The position numbers and the translations under genes were made by a program. A DNA stretch of 12,314 bases from DAOTTI01 sp034437795 (GTDB lineage Bacteria > Chloroflexota > UBA11872 > UBA12225): contig DAOTTI010000134.1 in the NCBI GenBank assembly GCA_034437795.1, positions 1 to 12,314 on the forward strand, read 5' to 3'. The notes below the pieces were generated by a model. The model made no database searches. It saw only the letters and a list, made by a program, of their open reading frames with translations, and was not told where the DNA came from. Below, one piece after another: positions 1 to 5,789 of the stretch (positions are counted from its first letter, which is position 1; each line of letters begins with the position of its first letter).

Positions 1-136
1 GGCGCTCGCTGGGGCCACGCCGGCCACGGCCTGACCGCGGTTCGGGCGAGGCCGGGCGCGTCGTCCCGCGCGGGGCTCCTCACCGAGGCGGGAAAGGGAC
101 CCTGACAGCCTGCTTCACGGGCTCCCGCTCGCCAAA
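1..136. other. Window edge, no supportable gene
   Basis: Short open frames run in from the left edge and stop at 32-34 (plus frame 2, ending in an Ala/Thr/Pro-rich tail) and at 103-105 (plus frame 1). Either could be the extreme C-terminus of a gene lying upstream, but the pieces are too short and too low in complexity to choose between them. No start, ribosome binding site or RNA gene is visible here. Confidence 0.3.
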
Positions 137-194
137 GGGGAGAGGGGAGAAGGCGCCCTCACCCTCGCCCTCTCCCAGAGGGAGACGGTGAGGG
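137..194. repeat. REP-like palindromic intergenic element
   Basis: The segment can fold in two mutually exclusive ways. CCCTCACC at 156-163 pairs with GGTGAGGG at 187-194, with an inner stem TCTCCC (171-176) to GGGAGA (180-185). Alternatively GGGAGAGGG at 138-146 pairs perfectly with CCCTCTCCC at 168-176. The CCCTCACCC...CCCTCTCCC wording resembles dispersed palindromic repeats common between genes in GC-rich bacteria (from general knowledge). It lies about 45 nt past the stop of the minus-strand aldo/keto reductase, so it could protect or end that transcript, but there is no U-run. Only one copy is seen in this window. Confidence 0.5.
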
Positions 195-238
195 TCCCAC
201 GGGGCGAGGGAATGGGGCGCCGGCCGGCGTTCCACGCG

Positions 239-1243
239 TCAGACCGGCGGCCACGTGGCGGGGGCCGCCGGAGCGGGACCCCGGGCGGGGATGCCGGTCG
301 CGAACGCCGAGGCATCGTCCAGCGCCCGCACCGCCTCGGGCGGGAGACGGACGCTAAGCGCGCCGAGGTTATCGTGGCATTGCGCCAGCGTCCGCGGCCC
401 GATGATGCTGGCCGTGACGAAGGGGCGCGTAAGGACCCAGGCAATCGCCGCCTGGCTGGGGGTGCACCCGGCCTGGCCGGCGATGGTCTCCAGGCGCTCG
501 AGCAGCGCCCAGTGCGCGTCGGTCAGGCCGTCCAGCAGGCCGGCGCTGCGGGTGGCGCGGCTCCCTTCGGGCGGGGGCGCGCCCCGCCGGTACTTGCCGG
601 TAAGGAGGCCCCCGGCCAGCGGGCTATGGGGCACGAGGGCGTACCCGGTCGCACGGCAGAACGGCACGATGTCCTGCTCGATGGCCCGATCCAGTAGCGA
701 GTAGCGGGGCTGGTCGGCCACCCATGGCGGACCGCCTCGCTTCTCGGCGTCCCACATCCCCTGCAGGATCATCCAGCTTGGATAGTGGCTGGTGCCGTAG
801 TAGCGCACCTTGCCGGCGCGCACCAGGTCCTGCATAACGCCGACCTGCTCCGCAATGGGCGTATCAGGGTCCGGCCGGTGAAAGTAGTACAGGTCGATGT
901 GGTCCGTCTGCAGGCGGCGCAAGGACTCGTCGACGCGGAGCAGGACGGTGTGGCGGTGGTTACCCCCGCCGTTGGGGCCGGGCGCGACGGCCCGGTGCAC
1001 CTTGGTGGCCAGGAAGGTCTCCTCCCGCCGGCCGCCCCCCTGCGCGAACCAGCGTCCGATGATCTCTTCCGAACGCCCTCGGGCGTAGACGTTGGCCGTG
1101 TCCACGAAGTTGACCCCCGCCTCCCGCGCGGCGTCCAGGATGCGGTGGCTTTCCGCCTCATCCGTTGGATCGCCGAACATCCAGGCGCCCAGACAGAGGC
1201 GCGACACCTTCGCGCCGGTGGTGCCCAGGACACGATACTCCAT
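239..1243 (-). CDS. Aldo/keto reductase
   Basis: This is a cytoplasmic NAD(P)H-dependent oxidoreductase of the aldo/keto reductase superfamily, reducing aldehydes or ketones, or oxidising sugars in reverse. At 334 residues it has the usual length of an (alpha/beta)8-barrel member. The catalytic tetrad is readable: Asp48 and Tyr53 in VDTANVY, Lys81 in ATKVH, and His122 in YYFHRPD. The QPRYSLLDR stretch (178-186), HSPLAGGLLTGKY (206-218) and the cofactor-binding SIIGPRT region (279-285) follow in normal order. The sequence style matches the group related to potassium-channel beta subunits and YhdN/YajO proteins. The start is supported by AAGGGAGG at 1253-1260, nine bases upstream. The gene diverges from the GntR regulator across a 113-nt gap, which suggests shared control. 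The C-terminal tail (about 315-334) is Ala/Pro-rich and probably disordered. The substrate is unknown; a sugar or sugar-derived carbonyl is inferred from the neighbours. Confidence 0.93.
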   Translation of the reverse strand: MEYRVLGTTGAKVSRLCLGAWMFGDPTDEAESHRILDAAREAGVNFVDTANVYARGRSEEIIGRWFAQGGGRREETFLATKVHRAVAPGPNGGGNHRHTVLLRVDESLRRLQTDHIDLYYFHRPDPDTPIAEQVGVMQDLVRAGKVRYYGTSHYPSWMILQGMWDAEKRGGPPWVADQPRYSLLDRAIEQDIVPFCRATGYALVPHSPLAGGLLTGKYRRGAPPPEGSRATRSAGLLDGLTDAHWALLERLETIAGQAGCTPSQAAIAWVLTRPFVTASIIGPRTLAQCHDNLGALSVRLPPEAVRALDDASAFATGIPARGPAPAAPATWPPV

Positions 1244-1274
1244 GCTGCTCGACCTCCCTTGAACTGCCGGCCCC

Positions 1275-1304
1275 TTGACCGGCCTGGGGCGCTGCCGGTA
1301 TAAG
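1275..1304 (+). promoter_or_regulatory. Sigma70-like promoter of the GntR gene
   Basis: TTGACC (1275-1280) is separated by 18 bases from TATAAG (1299-1304), close to the housekeeping consensus. Transcription would start near 1311, leaving a leader of about 45 nt before the regulator's ATG at 1357. It is the best promoter match I noticed in the window. No comparable match was found on the minus strand for the divergent aldo/keto reductase. Confidence 0.6.
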
Positions 1305-1313
1305 TACGGGAGC

Positions 1314-1331
1314 GCTATTATCGATAATCGC
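1314..1331. promoter_or_regulatory. Palindromic operator candidate
   Basis: A perfect 12-bp palindrome, ATTATCGATAAT, occupies 1317-1328. After one mismatched pair, two further pairs extend the symmetry to 1314-1331. It lies just downstream of the predicted transcription start of the GntR gene, where a bound repressor would block RNA polymerase. It stands out as an AT-rich island in GC-rich DNA. GntR/FadR-type dimers bind short palindromes of this size and often autoregulate (family knowledge). That this regulator binds here, and also controls the divergent reductase, is inference. I found no second copy in the window. Confidence 0.5.
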
Positions 1332-1356
1332 AGACCGCGCCCGAGCAGGACCTGCC

Positions 1357-2169
1357 ATGAGTGAAGCCATTCCGTCGGTCCGCCCTACGCCGCTGGTGGA
1401 GTTCTACCAGCGGGAGCGCCCGGCCAGCTATCCCCGCGCCGAGCGGCGCCCGCTGCCGGTGCAGGTGCGCGAGGCCATTGAGGAGCAGATCCTCACCGGC
1501 GCGCTGCGGGAAGGGGATCAGATCGTCGAGTATCAGATCGCCCGCCAGATGGGGATCAGCCAGACGCCGGTGCGGGAGGCCTTGCGTACGCTGGAGCGCG
1601 ATGGCCTGGTGGTGACGCTGCCCCACCGCGGGACCTTCGTCCGCCGCGTGACGCGCCGCGAGGCGGCGGAACGATACTCGCTGGGCATGGAGCTGGAGGC
1701 GTTCGCCGCCCGCCTGGCCCTTCCCAGGCTCACCGCCGACGACTTTCGGCGCCTGGAGGCGCTGATCGACGAGATGGCCGCCGCGGCGGACCTGGCGCGG
1801 CGGGAGCTTCTGGCGCCGCACGGCCAGCTCGTTGACGTGAACGAGGTCGCCTTCGCGCGCACCGTCGAACTGAACGTCGCCTTCCACCGCTACCTGGTGG
1901 AGCGCGCCGAGCATGAGCTCCTGCTCAAGGCCTGGCTCTCCGTCAATCCGCTGAACTGGCGCTTCGTCACCTACACGCGCCTGCTCAATCCGGACCCCGT
2001 GGAGCTGGCCGAACGCCACCGTGCGCTACTCGAGATCTACCGCACGGGTGACGAGGCGCGCGCCGCCGCCGCCATTCGCCAGCACATTGGGGAGGTGGCG
2101 GTGCGCGTCCTGCCCAACATCCCCGACGATCCGGCGCGGCCGCTGGGCGATGAGGTGACCTTCTTCTAA
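1357..2169 (+). CDS. GntR-family regulator, FadR/FCD subfamily
   Basis: This is a cytoplasmic DNA-binding regulator of 270 residues. The N-terminal winged helix-turn-helix spans about residues 34-97. It includes the recognition region QMGISQTPVREALRTLE (64-80), followed by the wing DGLVVTLPHRGTFVRRV. The all-helical FCD ligand domain spans about 103-250. FCD domains often hold a metal through Asp-x3-His and two later His residues. Here the His positions fit (His177, His221, His243, at the expected 44- and 22-residue spacings), but the usual Asp is Asn173. An unusually long N-terminal extension of about 33 residues precedes the DNA-binding domain. GCAGGA at 1345-1350 supports the start. The palindrome at 1317-1328 is a plausible self-binding site. 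Known FCD effectors are mostly sugar acids, organic acids and similar carboxylates; the effector here cannot be read. It probably controls the adjacent reductase and the downstream binding-protein gene. Confidence 0.93.
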   Translation: MSEAIPSVRPTPLVEFYQRERPASYPRAERRPLPVQVREAIEEQILTGALREGDQIVEYQIARQMGISQTPVREALRTLERDGLVVTLPHRGTFVRRVTRREAAERYSLGMELEAFAARLALPRLTADDFRRLEALIDEMAAAADLARRELLAPHGQLVDVNEVAFARTVELNVAFHRYLVERAEHELLLKAWLSVNPLNWRFVTYTRLLNPDPVELAERHRALLEIYRTGDEARAAAAIRQHIGEVAVRVLPNIPDDPARPLGDEVTFF

Positions 2170-2253
2170 GTCTGCGGGTGGGAGACGACGTGGCTTTACG
2201 GTGCAGCTGTGGCCCCACTGGTGAACCGACCTTTGTGTACGTCTACGGATAGG

Positions 2254-2273
2254 GACGACGGGAGTGTGTCGTC
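2254..2273. promoter_or_regulatory. Short inverted repeat upstream of first binding protein
   Basis: GACGAC (2254-2259) and GTCGTC (2268-2273) form an inverted repeat with an 8-base loop. It lies in the 128-nt gap between the regulator stop and the binding-protein start at 2298. It could be an operator or a small leader hairpin. Six-base arms in GC-rich DNA are weak evidence. Confidence 0.25.
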
Positions 2274-2297
2274 ACTCTGAGGAAAGGAGCAAGACCC

Positions 2298-3659
2298 ATG
2301 AATGCATTCTCCAGAGCGCAGGAGAGCGGCCGGACGCGCCGTGAGGTGGTGGCGGCCGGGCTCGGCGGAACGGCCGCGGCGGCCGTGGCGGCCTGCGCCC
2401 CGGTCGGCGGCCAGGGGGGCGACGAGTCGGCGTCCAAGACCCGCGCTCCGGTCAAGCTCACGACCAACATCCAGGCGCCAGGGAGCGCCACCTGGCCAGC
2501 GTTCGAGCGAGCAGACCGGGCGATCCGCGAGAAGTATCCCTGGCTGCAGATGGAGTTCCTGGGCGGGGCCTCTTCCTCCTTCGACGCCATGACCAAGATC
2601 GTGGTGGACGCCGCCGCCGGCAGCCTGCCGGACATCATCTACGCCCAGGGGACGCAGATCCAGTACTACATCAGCAACAAGATCCTGGTCTCCATGAGCC
2701 CCTACCTGGCCAAGGACAGGGCCTTCGACCTGAACGACTTCCCGAAGGTGGCGGTGGACATGTACAGCCGCGGCGGCCAGGTCTACGCCATCCCCTACGA
2801 CCACGGGCCGCAGATGCTGTGGTACAACGCCGATCTGTTCCGCAAGCACGGCGTCCAGCCGCCCACGTCCCGATGGACCTTCGACGACATGCTGGAGGCG
2901 GCGCGTCGGCTGACCATCCCCGACCAGGGGCAATGGGGCATCGTGAACGGAGGTCCAGTTGGGAGCTGGATCATGCCCAGCTACCTCGGGCCGTGGGGCG
3001 GTTTCTGGGTCGACGACACTGAGACGAAGACCGGCATTACCAACAGCGGCTCGCTGGCGGCGATGCAGTTCTGGATGGACCTCTTCTTCAAGCACAAGGT
3101 GGCGCCGGTGCCGGGCACGACCAGCGGCGATCCGTACGTGGAGGGGAAGGCGGCGATGGTCTTCGGCGGGCCATGGACCTACCGCGGCTGGATCGGCAGG
3201 ATCTCTTTCGAATCGCCGATTGCGGACTGGCCGATCGGCCCCACCGGCAAGCGCATCAGCGCCTCGATGGGCTCAGGCTACCCGATCACGGTCAACAGCA
3301 AGTACCGTGACGAGGCGTGGCTGTACTCGTCCGAGTTCCTCGGGAAAGACATGAACCGCTCGCTGATGGGGCAGTTCGTCCAGACCGGCCTGGGCACGCC
3401 GGTCCGCTTCTCGATCATGAAGGAGTTCGAGAAGTCGCAGTTCGCCATGCCCAACGTGCAGATCGTGGCGCCGGCGGCGAGCTACTCGGTGATCGGCCGG
3501 CCGATCTCTCCCATCAAGCCGGAGCTGGACAAGGTCTGGACCGAAGAGCGGGCCAAGCTGCTGCGGCAGGACGTCTCGGTCAAGGACATGCTGGAGACGG
3601 TGGCGCGGCGCATTCAGCCCTTCCTCGACCAGAACAAGGGCTGGGACGCCGCGCGGTGA
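2298..3659 (+). CDS. Tat-exported lipoprotein sugar-binding protein (SBP 1)
   Basis: This is an extracellular solute-binding protein of family 1, the ligand-capture part of an ABC carbohydrate importer. At 453 residues it has the usual length. The N-terminus has a twin-arginine motif (Arg14-Arg15 in RTRREVVAAG), an Ala-rich hydrophobic stretch and a lipobox ending VAAC, with Cys33 the expected lipid-bearing residue. It should therefore be exported folded and anchored outside the membrane. Family signatures include GSLPDIIYAQGTQIQ (108-122), YAIPYDHGPQMLWYNADLF (163-181), the W-x-F-x-D-x-L-x-A-A-x-x-L-T region (193-206), and GKAAMVFGGPW (283-293). The start is supported by AAAGGAG at 2283-2289, eight bases upstream. 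It is closely related throughout to the gene at 5790-7166, which suggests duplication. No permease or ATPase gene adjoins it. The ligand is unknown; a sugar, oligosaccharide or polyol is likely. Confidence 0.93.
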   Translation: MNAFSRAQESGRTRREVVAAGLGGTAAAAVAACAPVGGQGGDESASKTRAPVKLTTNIQAPGSATWPAFERADRAIREKYPWLQMEFLGGASSSFDAMTKIVVDAAAGSLPDIIYAQGTQIQYYISNKILVSMSPYLAKDRAFDLNDFPKVAVDMYSRGGQVYAIPYDHGPQMLWYNADLFRKHGVQPPTSRWTFDDMLEAARRLTIPDQGQWGIVNGGPVGSWIMPSYLGPWGGFWVDDTETKTGITNSGSLAAMQFWMDLFFKHKVAPVPGTTSGDPYVEGKAAMVFGGPWTYRGWIGRISFESPIADWPIGPTGKRISASMGSGYPITVNSKYRDEAWLYSSEFLGKDMNRSLMGQFVQTGLGTPVRFSIMKEFEKSQFAMPNVQIVAPAASYSVIGRPISPIKPELDKVWTEERAKLLRQDVSVKDMLETVARRIQPFLDQNKGWDAAR

Positions 3660-3669
3660 CCCGAGCGTC

Positions 3670-3785
3670 GGCTCAGGACTGGAGGCTGGAACCAGAGGGC
3701 TGCAACTGTTCATGGTCGGCAGCATGAACATGGCTCCGGCTTCAGGATGGCTCGGGATCGGAGGCTGGAACCAGAGGGCTGCAAC
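3670..3785 (+). repeat. 26-bp direct repeat flanking a hairpin
   Basis: Positions 3681-3706 and 3760-3785 are identical over 26 bases, beginning GGAGGCTGGAACC. The preceding 11 bases (3670-3680 against 3749-3759) match at eight positions, so about 37 bases are duplicated at a 79-bp offset. Between the copies, TGTTCATG (3707-3714) and CATGAACA (3723-3730) form a perfect 8-bp inverted repeat with an 8-base loop. The block lies in the 270-nt gap between the first binding-protein gene and the SDR gene and does not look coding. It could regulate expression of the SDR gene, stabilise the upstream mRNA, or bind a protein. I do not recognise a named element. Confidence 0.65.
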
Positions 3786-3851
3786 CGGCCAGGGCTGGCG
3801 CCGGGCGCTGCTGCGGGCGGCCCTTCCGGTCCCACTGGCCCCACCGCAGCC

Positions 3852-3871
3852 GCCGGCTCCCCGGGGCCGGC
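3852..3871. other. GC-rich hairpin in the SBP 1-SDR gap
   Basis: GCCGGC at 3852-3857 can pair with the identical GCCGGC at 3866-3871 around an 8-base loop. The stem is strong but no U-run follows, so it is not a standard intrinsic terminator. In such GC-rich DNA it may be chance. Confidence 0.25.
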
Positions 3872-3929
3872 GCCGGGCGGGGCCGCTCTCTGAGGCACGC
3901 AACCACATCTTGAGAGGGGGAATAGCGCG

Positions 3930-4718
3930 ATGGCTGGAAGGCTAGAGGGCAGAGTGGCGCTGGTCACGGGCGCCAGCCGCGGGATCGGGCGGGCGATTGC
4001 CGCCCGCTGCGCGCGGGAAGGCGCGGCCGTGGCGGTGAACTACCACACCGGCCCGGAGCCGGTGCAGGGCAAGGACAACCGCGCCGATGCGGAGGCGCTG
4101 GTGCGAGAGATCCGCGGCGCGGGCGGGCGAGCCATTGCCGTGGAAGCGGACGTCTCCAACGGCGAGCAGGTGCGGCGCATGGTGGCTCGCGCCACGGAGG
4201 AGCTTGGCGTGATTGACGTGCTGGTGAACAATGCCGGCATCGAGACGATCATTCCCTTCCTGGAGATGACCGAGGAGCAGTACCAGCGCGTCCTGGACGT
4301 GAACCTCAAAGGCGAGTGGCTGTGCGCCCAGGCGGTGGCGCGGGAGCTGGTAGCCAGGAACCGGCCGGGGGCCATCGTCAACATCGCCTCGATCCAGTCC
4401 GGCATGGCCCTGCCCGGCCGGACCCACTACGCGCCTTCCAAGCGGGGCGTGGAGGCGCTGACCCGCAACCTGGCTACGGAGCTGGCGCCGTACAACATCC
4501 GCGTGAACTGCATCAACCCCGGCCTGATCGCCACCGACATGACGGCCTGGGTGATGCAGGACCCGCAGATCCTGCCCGTCGTGCTGGACAAGATCCCGAT
4601 GAAGCGCGCTGGCGAGCCGGACGAGATCGCCAAGGTGGCAGTCTTCTTGGCCAGCGACGACGCGTCGTACCTGACCGGGCAGTGCATCTACGTGGACGGC
4701 GGCTGGATCGTCACGTAG
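3930..4718 (+). CDS. Short-chain dehydrogenase/reductase
   Basis: This is a cytoplasmic NAD(P)-dependent oxidoreductase of the classical SDR family. Its 262 residues match the usual 250-270. The Rossmann cofactor motif TGASRGIG spans 13-20, the NNAG motif 100-103, and Asn125 lies in DVNLKG. The catalytic residues are Ser154 (NIAS), Tyr167 and Lys171 (YAPSK). INPGLIATDM (195-204) and the C-terminal YLTGQCIYVDGGW (247-259) complete the fold. The sequence most resembles members annotated as glucose 1-dehydrogenase or 3-oxoacyl-ACP reductase-like. Sugar or polyol oxidation fits the surrounding genes better than fatty-acid synthesis, but the substrate is not fixed by sequence. A segment after beta-strand 2 (GPEPVQGKDN, 41-50) is a little longer than in many relatives. 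The start has AGAGGGGG at 3913-3920, nine bases upstream. It lies between two binding-protein genes with repeat-rich spacers on both sides. Confidence 0.93.
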   Translation: MAGRLEGRVALVTGASRGIGRAIAARCAREGAAVAVNYHTGPEPVQGKDNRADAEALVREIRGAGGRAIAVEADVSNGEQVRRMVARATEELGVIDVLVNNAGIETIIPFLEMTEEQYQRVLDVNLKGEWLCAQAVARELVARNRPGAIVNIASIQSGMALPGRTHYAPSKRGVEALTRNLATELAPYNIRVNCINPGLIATDMTAWVMQDPQILPVVLDKIPMKRAGEPDEIAKVAVFLASDDASYLTGQCIYVDGGWIVT

Positions 4719-4734
4719 GGAGCTAGGCAGGTCG

Positions 4735-4928
4735 AGGTGGTGATCAGGTGGATATCTAGTAGTGAATAGGTAGTGATCAGGTGGATGTCAAGTGGTGATC
4801 AAGTTGTAGTCGTCGATCACGACCTGATCACCACTTGATCACCCCTTGATCACGGCGAGCGGATCACCACCTGATCACCCCTTGATCACGGCGAGCGCAG
4901 TGAGCGGATCACCACCTGATCACCACCT
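4735..4928. repeat. Phased GATCA repeat array with inverted symmetry
   Basis: This non-coding spacer holds twelve GATCA cores, nine of them the palindrome TGATCA. They begin at 4741, 4774, 4796, 4814, 4825, 4836, 4847, 4861, 4872, 4883, 4906 and 4917. Most intervals are 11 bp or multiples of it (33, 22, then runs of 11), broken by 18, 14 and 23. AGGTGGTGATCAGGTGG at 4735-4751 is the exact reverse complement of 4912-4928. A 14-bp arm at 4788-4801 is the reverse complement of 4825-4838, around a small stem GTCGT/ACGAC (4809-4813, 4819-4823). On the right, a 36-bp unit (4837-4872) is repeated at 4873-4917 with a 9-bp insertion. One motif per helical turn would place every site on one DNA face, suggesting cooperative protein binding. 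A large RNA hairpin or expansion by slippage are alternatives. It ends about 17 bp before the thuA-like gene. Confidence 0.85.
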
Positions 4929-4945
4929 ACACCAAGGAGAGAACG

Positions 4946-5641
4946 ATGGCGCGACCCACCGCGTTGCTGATTGCCGGCGGCGCAGACTACCACAACACGC
5001 CGGAGCATTACGAGCTGCTGGCCGGCCTGCTGGCCGGGCCTGCCGGCCTGAACGTCACGGTCACCGACGACCTCCTCGGCCAGACGGAAGCCAGCCTGTC
5101 CGCGTACGACCTGCTGGTGCTGTCGGCCACCATCGGCCAGCCGCCGGCCGCGCCGGTGCAGGCGCTGTTCAGCACGGTGCGGCGGGGGACGCCGCTGCTG
5201 GGCCTCCACGCCGCGCCCTTCACCGTGCGGCAGGTGGAAGGGGGCCCGGAGGCGATCGGGTCGATGTACCTGGGGGCGCACCTGCCGTACCAGGAGTTCA
5301 CGGTCCATATCCTGGACCGCACGCACCCCATCACCGCCGGCGTCGAGGACTTCCGCATCCAGGATGAACCGTACCGGCTGGACATCCTTGGGGACGGGGT
5401 GCAGGTCCTGGCCGCCTACGACGGGCGGGCGACGGACGCCGAGTTCAAGGGGGAGCGCCGGCCGGCCCACGATGAGGCGCATGCCTGGCGCCTGCAGCGC
5501 CCGCGCGCCCCGCTGGTATACGTCAAGCAGCTAGGGGCGGGCAGGATCTGCGTGAACGCCCTTGGCCATGACCGCGCGGCGCTCACACACCCCGCGTTCC
5601 GGCGCCTGGTGGCGCAGGCGGCGCAGTGGCTGCTCTCCTGA
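4946..5641 (+). CDS. ThuA-like domain protein
   Basis: This is a 231-residue cytoplasmic protein of the ThuA-like family, which has a class-I glutamine-amidotransferase-type fold and is linked with trehalose and other sugar use. The function is not biochemically settled for most members. Visible family signatures are GGADYHNTPEHY near the start (11-22), YDLLVLS (54-60), GLHAAPFT (86-93), THPITAGVEDFRIQDEPY (126-143), and the C-terminal GAGRICVNALGHD (197-209). No signal peptide is seen. The start at 4946 is supported by AAGGAGAG at 4934-4941. An upstream in-frame-looking extension would have to translate the GATCA array in another frame, so it is rejected. ThuA proteins often adjoin Gfo/Idh/MocA oxidoreductases and sugar ABC transporters (general knowledge), which fits the flanking SDR and binding-protein genes. 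The length is typical of single-domain ThuA proteins. Confidence 0.88.
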   Translation: MARPTALLIAGGADYHNTPEHYELLAGLLAGPAGLNVTVTDDLLGQTEASLSAYDLLVLSATIGQPPAAPVQALFSTVRRGTPLLGLHAAPFTVRQVEGGPEAIGSMYLGAHLPYQEFTVHILDRTHPITAGVEDFRIQDEPYRLDILGDGVQVLAAYDGRATDAEFKGERRPAHDEAHAWRLQRPRAPLVYVKQLGAGRICVNALGHDRAALTHPAFRRLVAQAAQWLLS

Positions 5642-5724
5642 CGGCATTCCTGCAGACAAGGGAGACTTCGAGAGGATCTAGACGATCTGCACCGGTCCTG
5701 GGCGCACAGTTTAACTACCCGGTG

Positions 5725-5743
5725 TCCCCGCAGGCGACGGGGA
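5725..5743 (+). other. Small stem-loop in the leader of SBP 2
   Basis: TCCCCG (5725-5730) pairs with CGGGGA (5738-5743) around a 7-base loop, followed by TTT. It lies 46 nt before the second binding-protein gene. It could be a weak terminator for the thuA-like transcript or a leader hairpin. The short U-stretch makes termination doubtful. Confidence 0.3.
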
Positions 5744-5789
5744 TTTCGGTACAGCATGCATGGCGACGAGCAGAAAGGAGCGCAGTCCC

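Noticed and set aside
2196..3095. Long minus-strand open frame opposite SBP 1
   Set aside because: Antisense shadow of a clear sugar-binding protein, with no recognisable domain.
3712..3945. Small open frame across the direct-repeat region
   Set aside because: It reads through the repeat and GC-rich hairpin, overlaps the SDR start and has no ribosome binding site.
4837..4924. CRISPR-like array of short repeats
   Set aside because: The units are 11 bp and 36 bp without distinct unique spacers, and no cas gene is nearby.
4735..4928. Iteron-type replication origin
   Set aside because: No DnaA-box sequence, no adjacent initiator gene, and 11-bp units are shorter than usual iterons.
4846..5367. 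Open frame starting in the GATCA array and overlapping the thuA-like gene
   Set aside because: Its start translates the repeats, its body is out of frame with the clear ThuA-like protein, and the composition is low-complexity Arg/Gly/Ala.
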